Source of the DNA: Xylogone sp. PMI_703
Taxonomy: Eukaryota; Ascomycota; Leotiomycetes
Reading direction: 5' to 3'
Length of the DNA: 64,000 nt
NCBI GenBank assembly: GCA_021399445.1
Contig: JAJTUQ010000006.1
Span: 1-64,000, forward strand
Part shown: in pieces, positions 8,206-19,745 of the stretch
Layout of the letters: every line of letters begins with the position of its first letter
How positions within the stretch are numbered: position 1 is the stretch's first letter
Notes under the pieces: generated by a model
The model's input: the letters and a program-made list of their open reading frames with translations, nothing else
Database searches by the model: none
What the model was told of the DNA's origin: nothing
Made by a program: the position numbers and the translations under genes

Positions 8206-10413
8206 TTAAACAATCATCATTATACGCTCCGCATCAGTATCATAAGTCCCATGCCCATCATGTTGGTCCAGAGTAGCACCGAGGAATAAGGTAAACATTC
8301 CCAGTCGCATAAATTCTTCATAGCCATCACGTTTCTGACCGGTTTTTCCCAGTAGCAAACCTCGGACGGGAGCCTTCTGCTCGCCTTTACTTCTGCACTC
8401 CGCCATAACAAGAGCTTGGCACGTCGTTCCCCTACTAGAAACCTGAGCATCGTTCTCCTCTGAGTCCAAGTTCGCCTCTCCAATTTCCTGTCCTTCATAA
8501 TAAAGTCTATGGAGATACTGGGATTCGCCATTAATCATCCGCACTATTTTCACCTCTCTGAGGACTCCACGGACTTTCAGGAAGCCATCCTTGACCGAGC
8601 CGTAAGGATCAAGGCCAGCAGGTGTGGTACTGGCATCGAGAATTGTGCAGTACGTCCTACAGCCACTGCACAAGAGGAAGTCTCGCCACATCTGCCAGCG
8701 TACCCTCCCATCGAGCGAAGCCCAAGACCATGACGGAGCCCGATACTCCTTGGGTCTAGTGACAACAGCGACGGTCTTCCAAAACAAATCATGCATTAAA
8801 TTGTCTTTCCACAAACCCGCTAGATATTGTGATTGGAGCTTTCTGGAGACCATATTCGCCATCCCTGAAATCGCAGGGAGTTTATCTTGCGGGAATGTCA
8901 ACTCCCTCCATGTATAATGGGAACACAGCGTCTGCCAGTGGCTCCATCCCTCTCCGATGCCTGCTTTATCCAGATCATCCTCCTTGTCTTCAGGAATGAT
9001 TATAGTTGCCCAGCCCGGACGTAATACGTACTTATCCGTACCCTGCGCTCTCTGAAAACCCCTACAGTCAAAGAAGAATTTGGACGGCCCGAATGTGAGA
9101 GCGCGACGTGCGAGTCGCTCTTCTTGAAATGTCCATCCCCGGGTGATGTGTCTACTAGCTTCTATGTCTGCCATCTTGTCGTATGATCGCTGAAATCTCC
9201 GGTATCTTAGAGAGAACTGTCCTTTAGCGTTCTCACCTGAAGACAAACTGAGAGGAACAGTACAGGATATGATAGGATACTCTGGTGTGAGAAAACTATC
9301 GTTGCAACCCGACCCACAAGCAGCTATGACGGTTAAATATGCGTTACTAAATATCTCTGCCATTCTGCTTGATTCAATTTGCCAGTCTCGCATATCGTCT
9401 TGTATTATGCAGAGACTATCGATCCATAGATACCGTATGCCCAATTTTCGAGACACGGTTATTGCATCTTGGAAAGTTTGTGGCATACTCTCCAATTCGA
9501 TCCGTTCAGTCCTCAGCGCCAATGTGGCCTGGGTTGTCCTGAGCAACTTGCTGATTCCATCTACCGGACCCCAGCAATAGCTTAGAGCCATATACCTTGT
9601 TGCTCTGCGTTCCGCAGATGAAATTCCAGAGGTCGCAATCAGTCTTAGTGGTTGATCATGCAACGTATTTCCAAGATCAATTAGTCTCGTAGGGAGAAAA
9701 GCTGTCGCACCGTCGGTAGCTTCAACATTCCAATGCTTCAAATATGCCTTACAATCCTCATGGCTTTCGTCGCAATCTCTGAGCCAACCGAGAATCTTTG
9801 TTACATTCTGATCTGAAAGACGGGGCTGGTATAGTGGTCGCCGACCTATCTTCAATAATCTTATTATGGGGTCATGCTCTTCCCCAAATAGCTCAAAATG
9901 AAGTTCGGTATCAACCCTCCTAGGCTGCATACCAGAATCCATCTTATCAGAATATATGAATCTATATCCAGTCAGACGTAAGAGATATAGATCGCAGTGG
10001 CTATCACTTGGCTGCAGCTCATCAATGATGTACTGCCCTCGATCTATTCTATACTCAAGCTTATCAAAACAAATAGCCACCATCATGTTTGAGGAGTGAG
10101 GTGAAAGATTAGGCTCAAGGTACAAGCCCAGATTCCATGGTGGTGCGAAGCTGGATCTCACGTTTTTCTGTATACCATCGGCGAGAAGGTCACAGAATGA
10201 GCATGATCCGCAGAGCTTAGTAGTACCGTTGTTCCAGGTCAACACCTCTAACTCCCAATTGTTTCTACCTGGCTTACTCATCGAGAACTTGCAAGAGAGG
10301 TTAATGTCGATTCCACGCTCCAGAAGTTGCTCGGCGCTGTCTGAATGAAGGTTACTGAGGTCCTCATCATGTAGTGCTAGGATGGTGTAACTAGCTGGGC
10401 ATATCAAGGGCAT
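8206..10413 (-). CDS. HET (heterokaryon incompatibility) domain protein
   Basis: A single exon of 735 aa, ATG at 10413. The HET domain spans about residues 273-420 and shows all three classic blocks: YMALSYCWG (near 274), RYLWIDSLCIIQDD (near 327) followed by W-x-x-E-S-x-R-M-A-E-I-F, and later ITRGWTFQEERLARRAL. The N-terminal 200 residues include a C-x2-C pair (CSFC) and are typical of the variable leader in fungal HET proteins. Proteins of this family trigger cell death on non-self recognition in hyphal fusion, and many are polymorphic or decoy genes. It has no membrane segment. Its neighbours (10818-14841) belong to other families enriched in fungal non-self recognition regions, which supports an immunity-like role, although no specific partner is known. 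Confidence 0.92.
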   Translation of the reverse strand: MPLICPASYTILALHDEDLSNLHSDSAEQLLERGIDINLSCKFSMSKPGRNNWELEVLTWNNGTTKLCGSCSFCDLLADGIQKNVRSSFAPPWNLGLYLEPNLSPHSSNMMVAICFDKLEYRIDRGQYIIDELQPSDSHCDLYLLRLTGYRFIYSDKMDSGMQPRRVDTELHFELFGEEHDPIIRLLKIGRRPLYQPRLSDQNVTKILGWLRDCDESHEDCKAYLKHWNVEATDGATAFLPTRLIDLGNTLHDQPLRLIATSGISSAERRATRYMALSYCWGPVDGISKLLRTTQATLALRTERIELESMPQTFQDAITVSRKLGIRYLWIDSLCIIQDDMRDWQIESSRMAEIFSNAYLTVIAACGSGCNDSFLTPEYPIISCTVPLSLSSGENAKGQFSLRYRRFQRSYDKMADIEASRHITRGWTFQEERLARRALTFGPSKFFFDCRGFQRAQGTDKYVLRPGWATIIIPEDKEDDLDKAGIGEGWSHWQTLCSHYTWRELTFPQDKLPAISGMANMVSRKLQSQYLAGLWKDNLMHDLFWKTVAVVTRPKEYRAPSWSWASLDGRVRWQMWRDFLLCSGCRTYCTILDASTTPAGLDPYGSVKDGFLKVRGVLREVKIVRMINGESQYLHRLYYEGQEIGEANLDSEENDAQVSSRGTTCQALVMAECRSKGEQKAPVRGLLLGKTGQKRDGYEEFMRLGMFTLFLGATLDQHDGHGTYDTDAERIMMIV

Positions 10414-10817
10414 GCTTTAAGAGGCTAAGCTAAGCTATGCTGATAAGGGATAGCGTATGCGTGGTTTGGTGGCCGATGTGATGGTTGTGCTGTGATAGTT
10501 ATGATCATTGGGAGCCTTTTTTACGGCTTCGGAATTGCGGCTAATTAAGTGTGGATGGGCGTGACTACTTTGCGGGGGTGGACATGGTATCAATTATTGC
10601 TCTTGTTAGCACTAGAAGTAAATTAAATAACTGCGGTTACAGCGTTTTACTACATTTTAAGGCTTATGAATATACCGAGCCTAGATTTCTTATATTTTTT
10701 CTCTGAATAAATATACAAGCTCATTTTCCAGGGGTTGTATGATATTCTGATAGACACCAACTCGGGTCACTGTGTCCTCGAGGTTTACTCGTTGTCCAGC
10801 GGGAACCCAGGGCGTAT
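10414..10817. other. intergenic, HET promoter side
   Basis: 404 bp between the HET start and the DUF7580-type stop. The sequence just upstream of the HET ATG (10430-10560) is G-rich on the plus strand. No repeat or element was recognised. Confidence 0.5.
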
Positions 10818-12439
10818 CTAAACACGCTTGTATTGCATCTCTGTAACCAGGGAACAATCCTCTAGAGACTTAACAACTCGACTAGCAACTAGCAAGTCCG
10901 TATTACTGTTCAGTGTCGCCTCCTCGTGTTTTGTTCGGAAGGACTCTATTGGCCTTTCCGTATGGATTTCAATCAACAATATTCCAAGCCCAAGAATGCT
11001 GGGATTCCGGTGAAATATATCGAAATCTAGCTGTTTGTTACTTTCCGACATATCCTCATAGAATTCAGTGGAGAGGTAAGGCCGTTGAAAATCCAACAAA
11101 CCGCTCGGCTCACAATAGAAGAATATCTGGTCTTTGTTCCAGTTATTTCGGAGCCAATTGCTATCGTGGAACTGTAACAGTGAATGCGAGACAATAACGG
11201 CGAGTCGCCTTTTGTTTGCAAGAGTGAGCTTCACAGAACGACGCAGGACTGTTCCCAGCGATTCTGTTTGTGCCAACTCTAGATTAGGCAGGCGCTTTGG
11301 AAGAGACCGCAGTTGCCAAACAGTCTCATCAACCTCACCGTTTTCTATGAGAAGCTGCAGGCATTGACAGGTGTAGTCGGCACGCCCTAAAGCATCGCAA
11401 ATTCTGTCCAACAAAGCACCGTCGTCTTTGTTTGCTTCACTAAATGACGGAAGCAATTAGTGTCTGGATAGTGTCCCATCAAATATGCTTAGTAACTCAC
11501 TAACTTGACCGAATCAGTACTTTTCCTTCTTGCCAGTAATATTCGCCTTTCTGTGGCCCCGAGATAGAAAACAGAAAGTCAAAACCGACTGGGTCAATCT
11601 TCGCAGTTTCGTGCTTAATACTGGATGCTCCTTGGGCTTTCAGGCACACTTTAGCTCGGTGACCATTTTCGCAAGCACATCTCCATCGTTTTGCTAAGGC
11701 TTTGTAAAGTTTCTGCGAAAGGGTACGTAAATGAGATGATGGAACGCGAGAATCCGTGCTGGAGTTCTTTGTGAGAGGCTCCTTGCGGGCTTGTTCGGTT
11801 AGACGGAATAGTCTCTTATTCCAAGTTTCTAAGTTTTTAAGGCAGATGGCTCTTTCCTTCTCTTTCTTCCAGAATCGAATTCTTTCCGTGATACTGCTAT
11901 GGGTTTGTTGAATTTCTCTATCCAATGCAAACAGCTTGAGTTTAGTAAACATACTGGATTGGTCCTAATAATACGTGTTAGTTACTCTCTAATCGTGTTA
12001 GGACCACCCTCTCATATCTTACCAGGTTATTCGGAGATATATTCACTGTGGAGTCTTTAATCAGCTCTGCAAGTAACTGAGCGATCCTGCCTATCACAAG
12101 CAGAAATGTATCAAAAACTTCCTGCGATCCAAAAAAGTCATAGAGAGCTTCTGCAGCATCGGCTTCTGGTCCCCATTCATCCAAGCGCATATTTAGAGAT
12201 AGCTCAGCCTTACGTTTGTCGGAAAGATGCGGGAGGCCATCGATGATTCCTTGGATTTGACGATGAATCTGGACTATCTCCCAATAGAACTCCTGATAAA
12301 AGTTCAACAGTTTCTCATCTCGTTCCTTGCCGGACGCAACTTTGCGGAGACTCTCAAGTCCCCTTGAATACGCCTTTCCAACCTCAATAAATAATGGCAA
12401 GGCTCCCAGAACCAGACCGACCACTTCAATTCCCGACAT
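10818..12439 (-). CDS. fungal DUF7580-type protein (STAND/HeLo-like neighbourhood)
   Basis: Three exons: 12439-12023, 11964-11501 and 11439-10818, giving 500 aa. Intron 1 has a GTAAGA donor, ACTAAC branch and TAG acceptor; intron 2 has GTGAGT and TTTAG. The N-terminus MSGIEVVGLVLGALPLFIEV followed by a helical bundle, the middle KLYKALAKRWRCACENGHRA block, and the C-terminal LRRSVKLTLANKRRLAVI ... FHDSNWL segment match the layout of fungal DUF7580-type proteins. Their function is not established; they often sit beside NLR-like, HeLo and HET genes. The N-terminal hydrophobic helix could insert in membranes, as in HeLo-like modules, but that is inference. It is divergent from the C2H2 gene across 362 bp. 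Confidence 0.8.
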
Positions 12440-12801
12440 TGGCGCAAGGCTTTTTAAAAGCGCATAGCTGACTATAGGAGTTCTGGGTGACCCTGAGAGA
12501 GAGGTGAGGCTGTATACCAGGTCTTATTTGATAAGTGGGAGTTCCAAAGATCTTGGATCAAAGGAACGATGGTGTTCTAGCGCTAGTGAGGAGGAGAGGA
12601 CCATATTTAACCAATATGTGTCGATTGTCCTCGGTCTTGCACTCATATCATACCCCGCATGAATCGCGGCTCTGCAACTTTTCTCTCTAACCTCCTGAAC
12701 AAAAGATAAGCACACTCCGATTGATGCCTCATTGTTGAATAAGGTGACTGTTTTGAAGTCTTCTTGCCTCGTAACGCGGTGCTTGCTATGCTTGCTCTAC
12801 T
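12440..12801. other. 362-bp bidirectional promoter between DUF7580-type and C2H2 genes
   Basis: The two starts (12439 minus, 12802 plus) face away from each other. A common promoter suggests co-expression. No perfect TATA box was seen. Confidence 0.5.
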
Positions 12802-14841
12802 ATGAGCGAGTCTTACAGGTTAAATGCGAATTCTGGTGAATCCATACTTGAAGTCTCCAGAAATGTTGTCACAGTCTTCACTCGGTGCCGGCTGAAGCCT
12901 TTGGAGAAGTATATACGGTCGGAGTTAGAAAATGAGATGGGAAGATTCAAAATCTGGGGTGGTAATTTGGGAGTTTTTGCTCCAGGCAATGCATCTGCAG
13001 ACTACCGTTTGCGAGATGATCCCGATGTCCGAGAAGTCATTATTCAGATGCTTGATCGGCTACGACAACACATTAAGCAAGCAATCGACCCGCCGATACT
13101 CGAAGAGACTTCTGAGGGGGGCGAACATGCAGATAATACAGATTCAGACTCCTCGTCACAATCGTCAGTTGCAATTAGTTTAGACGAAGACTCAGATGCT
13201 GAGACAGATAAGGATATACCAGTTCAGGATATCGCAAGAAAAGCCATATTAGAGATCAAAGCTATCATGACCAGACTCTATAGGCTTTCCGCTATTATCA
13301 GGATGCCTTCATCAAGCAGAGAAAATGTCAAAGTAGCAAACTTTATCGCAAAGCAGGAAAGGACAGAGGAGATGAAGGAATTCGAAAGCTCCGTGCGATG
13401 GCAAATACAGTTCCGCCACCCTAACGCGACACCTTCTATCATTGAAAGACTTGTAAATGCAGCTATTTTTAGGAGAATGAAGCTCCAATATCGCGAGCGT
13501 CACCAAGAGAAACTAAATCAAGGAGTAGACGAGCCCTCATCTCTCAATCAGCAAGTAACAGCAGCTGTGGTTGAGACAGTGGGTAAAGCGCAACTTCAGC
13601 GAAGAAGATATAGGCCTATGGATAATAATAGGGTCAGCTCTGTGAAGGGTTCCATGAGGACATTTAAACTTTCAGCAACGGATGCTTCGTCAGTAAACCG
13701 GCTCAAATTTGCATCATACCCGAAATCAGTCTCACTTTCCGGCATCACTAAATCTGCAGTGCAACGACGTGAAGGTATGGATGTGCCTCCGCCGCCTTCA
13801 AAGGATCATGATGAATCGAAAGAAGCAATATGTCCATATTGTTTCCGCATTGTAGAGAAAGAAGAGATGATGCAACCACGTTGGGGGTAAGACTCTATTA
13901 TTGGCTATTGAAATATCGCATGCTAAGCAGATAGGCGCCACATTCTACGGGATATAGAACCATACGTATGTTTATTTAACAACTGTGATAAACCGCATGA
14001 GTTATATAAAACAATAGATGAATGGGTTAATCACATGCAATGGCAGCACGCACTAGTCTGGTCATGCCAGGCTACTGGCCATGAGTCTGCAGTGTACTAC
14101 ACGGAGGAAGAATTCAAAGTACACCTCCTTTCAGACCACAAAAATGCATTCGATGAGTCTCAACTTCCTGTCCTTATTGAAAAGGGCGCAAAGCCGGGCC
14201 CGGATATCTTTAGCAAACTAGCCTTGATGGGTAATGATGCTACGTTAGAGAATCACGGTGTCTGCATACTGTGCCCTTTTAATATCGACGAACCAGCGGA
14301 AAGTCACCAGTCGGACTTCTTAACCGTTGAACCAACTGTCAACGTGAGGTCCAAAAAAATAAGGGATCATATTGCAACTCACTTAGAAGAAATAGCACTT
14401 CTCTCCCTGCCAGAACGTGACGACTTGGATGATGCTACTACAAATGAGCGAGAGTCAGATGGTACAAAACCTAGTATCCAAGAGGATCAGGATCTACCAT
14501 CTCTAGAGCTTATTGATGAATCGCCTAACTGGTCCTCATCAGAAGATGACGACGAAAATCAAATTCCAGATAAACTTACACCTGGAGGGCTTGAAGACGA
14601 ATGGGCTTTTATTACCGCAGATGAACGGGTAAATCAAACACTTTTCCCTCAGCAGTCGCAAGACCCAACATTACGGGAATTCGTAAAAAGAGCAAGACAA
14701 CTTGAAATTCTTAGGAAACGCGCTACGCGGAATGTTCCCACTATCATTGTGTACGATCCAGACGGTTTAGAGATTAATTTCAATGACCCGAACGAAGACG
14801 AAACCAAGGATCAGCTAGAGGAGGGACTTAACATAGTTTAA
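12802..14841 (+). CDS. fungal C2H2-type zinc-finger protein with N-terminal helical domain
   Basis: Two exons, 12802-13886 and 13935-14841, give 663 aa. The intron has a GTAAGA donor, a GCTAAG branch and an AGATAG acceptor. The zinc-finger region at the exon junction reads CPYCFRIVEKEEM, then RHILRDIEPYVCLFNNC and EWVNHMQWQH, then a further H-x(3-5)-H style finger (EEEFKVHLLSDH) and C-x2-C (CILCPFN) with a distal DHIATHLEEIALLSLP. This Cys/His order is typical of a large class of Pezizomycotina proteins that carry an oligomerisation region in front. Residues 100-150 are acidic and Ser-rich (SDSSSQSSVAISLDEDSD). The C-terminal 130 residues are acidic and disordered. The role is unknown; it may be nuclear. 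It is head to head with the DUF7580-type gene. Confidence 0.82.
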
Positions 14842-16139
14842 ATCAAGCAAGGATGATGGCGTCGAAGCATGAATACAAAACAAGACCCTGTACTGGCCAG
14901 TTAGTTCGTATTAATTGTGATATTCTTCATAGTTCCGATATGGTCATCTGTATAGTTTCTGGATATTGCATGTTATCTTGGCGGGTAGACTATACAGAGC
15001 CTTGTAAATCGGAGAATGAAGTATTTTCAGAGCACTCTGTAGTATATGTATATCTGAAATGTTATCGAGAAGTCTCGTGCTTTTCGGCATTTGTAGGGAA
15101 GCTTGTTCAGTATTATATCAAGCTTTACCGGCCTCAAAATGCTTATTTCTATGGGACTAAGAAGTGATAAGAATGAGACCTCTATGCATCCTTTAACCTC
15201 GCATTCTAGGCTGCACGCACCTTTCTTGAGCGTTTTCCACCTTCGGCTAGAACTTTCGTCAGAAAGATGTACCGTACGTAACTACTTATCTAAACATAAG
15301 ACGGATCTTATAGGCTGTACGTAATGTATTGTCAGCGATGGTGACCCTTACGTACCTAGCCCAGCTAATCAGCATGCGATACCATGATGCAAATGAGGCT
15401 GAAGTATCTTGAAATCTGAAGAGCCGACGGATTTCCCCGATCAGCTGCCTAACCAACTGTATATTGTCTATTAGAGATCACCACTCAGCTATACGCTACC
15501 AACAAAATGACTGGAGTGGTCTAACCAGTATTAATCCTATTCACCGAATCATGATAGAGGCAAATGGGCACTTGATGACCACCATCCATCAAGAACTATA
15601 TGATAGCTGACAATTGTCTACCACACCTCATATTTCCATTGACTACATTACCCCCAAGGTAGATTTTTACCCTATGTCTTTATTCGCAAACTTTCTGAAT
15701 TGTCATAGTGCAACCACCAAGCCTTCCGTGATACTCGTATGGCTGAGAGTGGAAACTATTGCGAGTTATTACGCGGCGCTGGGGTGCCGGCATGATAATT
15801 AATTTGTGGCGGATGAACATGAAACCAGGATTCTTTTAAATACTCTCAGATATGTCTCAAAACTTTAATGTGAAATTTATACCTGGTTTTGATCTTACTG
15901 TTACACAGCTTCGTACGTAATGAGGCTGAGAAGGTGATAGCACTGATTAGGAGGGAGGATATAGAAGGTATTTCAGCACGGGTTGGTATAAATTGGACAA
16001 GCATTGTAATTCAAAGCAGCTGAATGTATCAGATGGATTATTTCTCCTATTAGGCTCCAAGCTTCTACTCACAGCTCTTACTTTGGCTCCAAAAAACCTT
16101 ATATCCTTAATTCAAGAACCTGTGTGTTTCTCCTCTACC
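14842..16139. other. intergenic, nothing recognised
   Basis: 1.3 kb. Several short frames occur but none looks like a known protein. A TATA-like GGTATAAATT at about 15985-15994 precedes the next gene's ATG by about 150 bp. Confidence 0.5.
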
Positions 16140-17528
16140 ATGGCGTCCCAAGATGTTCTAGTTGATGTAGCTACTGCCAACAAAACCACTACTATTTCTG
16201 ACCCAATTAAAGCCCACTCAGCCAACGGAGACGCTCATGCTGTTGCAAATGGGTCCGGTCCGAAACCGCAAGACAACGGCGTGACTGCATCTGCCATAAC
16301 TCTAGGTTCCAACTTCCAGATCCATGAGATTGATGGCAAATTTAACCAACAACTGGGGCTCAAGACGCCCGCTCATGCCCTCTCTGACGCAGCCACTCCA
16401 GAACCACCGTTAGGTGTGCTCTCAAACTTTACTGGAGAATTTGCTGGCACCGGTTTCAACCTGATATTTCGTCCCAACAGCGGCCCACCGACTACCACGA
16501 CATTTCCCAACCCAGTCACGCCTGCTCCGCCAACCCCACCTAGTGAAAATGTATTGGAACTCAATCTAACAACGGAGACTTTAACATTCTCCAGCCCGCT
16601 CGGCAGCATTCCCAATCGTGGGCTGGAGGCACAGAATGACATCTTCCTCAACGGCGTCCCTTATGTACAATCTATCAACGACGTGACCAATACGGCCACT
16701 GGGAAGGCTGATGGCGCACCCACTGGCATTCACTTCGAGCCTGGATTATGGATGCACGTCCCAGCAACGGCAACCGACCCTGTACTTGGTGAATCGTTGG
16801 TGCGTATGGCGTCTATCCCGCATGGCACAACTATCAACGCCCAAGCCCTGGCACCCACTACCACCATCGCAGGTCCACCAACCATAGATCCGGTAGATAT
16901 CACGCCTTTTGCAATTGGCGACCCAACCAAGACGGTCCCTTTCGCAAGTCAAACAGCATCTGATGTTAATACTCCTCGACTTCCGCAGGACTTGAGCAAA
17001 TTCATTGCTGAAGGTACCATTACACAAGCCATCCTGACTGATCCAAACACTGTGTTACGGGAGGCAATCGCTGGAATGACAGTCACAAAGACTATCGCCT
17101 TCAAGGTCTCCACAACCCCTACAGCTCCAGAGTTGGGTGGAGGAACAGACAACATTGCATTCTTGCAAGGTGCTCCCACTTCAGGCACAGGATCTCAAAC
17201 AGGACCGAATGCAAATGCAGCTCAGATGACAGCCACATTTTGGATTGAGACAGTGCAGCACAAGATTGTGGTTCCCCCTTTTAAACCTGGCCAAGCACCT
17301 CTGAAACTTTTACCCTCTCCGCATAAGCCAAGTGCTCGGGTACCTGTTTTCGAGGTGAATCCGCCGCACGAGATCACGGCACCGAAGACCATTATCGTCA
17401 ACTCTACCCAAATACAGTACTCCCAGATGGTTTTCCTCAACTTTGCTGGCTTAACTTGGCCACATGTCTCAGTAGTAACTTTAGTCCCAACAAAAGTGCA
17501 GAAGGTTCCAGCCTCGGCCTGGAAATAG
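16140..17528 (+). CDS. conserved-looking unassigned protein, possible calycin/lipocalin-like fold
   Basis: A single exon of 462 aa. I chose the ATG at 16140 (context ACCATGG); the frame is open upstream but without another ATG. The protein is rich in Thr, Pro and Ala, with low-complexity linkers (PNPVTPAPPTPPSEN). Two similar blocks seem to occur: an N-terminal FTGEFAGTGFNLIFRP ... LELNLTTETLTFS ... GIHFEPGLWMHVPATA, and a C-terminal ATFWIETVQH ... YSQMVFLNFAGLTWPHVSV. Alternating polar/apolar strands ending in G-x-H-x-E-x-G resemble nitrobindin/lipocalin-like barrels, but that is a weak resemblance and I cannot assign a function. There is no signal peptide from this start. Third codon positions are C-rich, so it looks genuinely coding. 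Confidence 0.7.
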   Translation: MASQDVLVDVATANKTTTISDPIKAHSANGDAHAVANGSGPKPQDNGVTASAITLGSNFQIHEIDGKFNQQLGLKTPAHALSDAATPEPPLGVLSNFTGEFAGTGFNLIFRPNSGPPTTTTFPNPVTPAPPTPPSENVLELNLTTETLTFSSPLGSIPNRGLEAQNDIFLNGVPYVQSINDVTNTATGKADGAPTGIHFEPGLWMHVPATATDPVLGESLVRMASIPHGTTINAQALAPTTTIAGPPTIDPVDITPFAIGDPTKTVPFASQTASDVNTPRLPQDLSKFIAEGTITQAILTDPNTVLREAIAGMTVTKTIAFKVSTTPTAPELGGGTDNIAFLQGAPTSGTGSQTGPNANAAQMTATFWIETVQHKIVVPPFKPGQAPLKLLPSPHKPSARVPVFEVNPPHEITAPKTIIVNSTQIQYSQMVFLNFAGLTWPHVSVVTLVPTKVQKVPASAWK

Positions 17529-18204
17529 TGTCATTTTTACTTCAGCAGAATGTATGGGAGTATGTTGAAGCTGTAGTGACCAAATCTACACTCGTTTATT
17601 GAAGATACCTTACTTGTATTGCTATTACAGTTACTAGGAATCAAATTTCATCGTGGATGTTATTGTGGAGTTTCTTGCGCCGCCAATTGGGTTGTAATAG
17701 TCGTAATTGTAGAGCGAGGCGTTGTAGAATAGAGCCTTGCCGCACCAAACCCACTTATTGTCGTGTGGAGTCTTTAATCCTAGACGAGTTATAAGAATAG
17801 TATAGTGTAGCCCGTATGCTATCACGAATACTCTTTACGGAGAAAAGCTTTATGAAAACTAAAATATATTCTAAAACGTACGATTTATGTAATACTTTTA
17901 GTTCCCCTTACTCTAACAGCACCATGTCACGCTCATAGTTCCTAGCATCATGAATCTTAGCATTCTGTGAAAACCAATAAACAAGTAGATGAAGTTATGT
18001 GATAACTAAAGTAAGAGATTAAGTCTCGATAACTCTGTTTTATTCACCACCTAATATCATGATATAGTCTCAGTTCTGAATAAATTTGAGCCACAATGAA
18101 TTCTATAGCGTCCATGGATGATGGAAATAAGGGAAGAAACTTCGTTTGAATGATTTATGGCATCACTCAGCAGGAGGTAAAGCAGACAGAGTGACTTCGA
18201 ACAT
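17529..18204. other. intergenic between convergent genes, nothing recognised
   Basis: 0.68 kb of AT-rich DNA between the stops of the flanking genes; no element seen. Confidence 0.55.
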
Positions 18205-19745
18205 TCAGTTGGAAGTAATCGCGGAGTGCTTGGTGTATAGACTGAACCTCGCTTCTGGAGTATTAATACTGCGTTTCAAACAATCCGAATCATGGCTGGA
18301 AAGGCTATAGAATTCCCTAGGAGGAGCAATATCTTCCAGAGTCACTTTGCCTTTTGTCCTTTTCACTGAGACCACGAAAGATTGTCCCGGTATTTCTTGT
18401 AACAGATGGTATACCAGAGAAATCCTTGTTTGGAAGCAGCGTAGAAGTAGCAAAATGAGGAGTCTCGACACCGTGGCAGACCATCCATTGTATCCATCAT
18501 GCCAGTCGTCAAAGTATCCCAAAGACCCAGTATTGCTACTCTCGCTACTATTCCCGTATGTTCCAGCGCCTCCATTTCCATCATCATCTTTCCTACCGCT
18601 TTCGCCCCAAGGTGCTCCGCGTCCGTCACCGTTCCCAGGGTCACCGTCTCCATCCTTCTCTTCATCTTGCTTGGCGCCTTTTCTTTTCTTTTTCTGTTTG
18701 TTTTTCTCCTCATCGCTCTCATCTACGGCAGAACGGGTCTGACTTTGGTACGAGTAACCCCACTCCCATGGATTTATGTCTAACTTTTCATGGGGATTCC
18801 ATGACTGATCAGCGCTCCCTCCCTCATGAAAGATTGATGACTGATTGAATGCATCCTCAAAGATGTAGCTATAGATATCCTCGTCCGGGATTGTTTGAAG
18901 GAAGCTTTCTTCCTCTGGTGGGTCAAAATTGGGAAGATGTGAGTGGTCTACCGTAATCTTGCACCCCTTTGGGCAATCTTTTTGTGTAGCTGCAGCAAGT
19001 TGCATTTCCGAGCAGTCCCCTGATAACTTTGACTTACATTGTTCTTGACTATTATCGGTCAAGGTGCCCGATAATTGTTGTGGGATAGGAACGGAAGTGG
19101 AATGTTGCTTGAAAAGCTTATTTCCGGGACATTTTGTGGGATCACACTTGTCAATGAGAAGCTGCTCTGACGATGCTTTCAAGAGAGAAGAAAGCTTACC
19201 TTAGTCTTCTTTGCCTTGTGTTTATCACAAATATTTCCTCGGTTCTCATAAACTTGTACAGCCTCCCTTTCTTCAAGGCGTCTTCGAGTTTTTTTTTGTA
19301 CTCCCTTTCCTGTATACGAATTCCATACATATTCCACTAAGGAGGATACGCCAAGTCTCACATCTATTGGTACTTCTCTAAGTCGCTTCTTTGATCCAGC
19401 TTGAGATGGAAGATCTAATTGCGAAGGGTCTGTGTGTGCTGCCACCCCGACATTACTAAGATTTGGCGGCTGAACAACCTCTTCTAGAGGCTGTTCCCGG
19501 TGGAGCTTTTCGACATTGCTTTGGCTTAGATGTTTGGGTGTATCCATGCTCCCTTGGAGAAATAATAGTGTTGCCTCACGCATTTTCTCCTCAAGAGTTC
19601 TCTGCATTGGAAAGTGTACGCTTAGAGCAATAGCGAGCTCTTTTGAGCCTTGCGGTGGGTCAAATTGGAGCGAGTGGTCTGGACCAAAGCTGATTGTATA
19701 GCTTGGGATATGAAAACCCCGTTCTGGTACCGCCTTTTCTACCAT
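18205..19745 (-). CDS. unrecognised protein with low-complexity acidic/Gly-rich region
   Basis: Exon 1 is 19745-19200 (ATG at 19745) and ends at a GTAAGC donor (19199). Exon 2 continues in another frame to the stop at 18205; the acceptor is either before 19161 or before 19146, both in phase, giving 500 or 495 aa. Without the intron the two frames would be a frameshift, so a pseudogene is a possible alternative. The N-terminal half holds basic segments (KKTRRRLEERE, KHKAKKTK). The second half has Cys pairs (CDPTKCPGNK, CPKGCK), a run of Lys/Asp/Gly (KKKRKGAK then DGDGDPGNGDGRG) and a short hydrophobic segment (VSRLLILLLL). I cannot assign a family. The basic stretch might be a nuclear signal. 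Confidence 0.55.

Noticed and set aside
14853..15167. 104-codon frame right after the C2H2 gene
   Set aside because: It starts 12 bp after the stop, has irregular composition and no family resemblance, so it is more likely 3' UTR.
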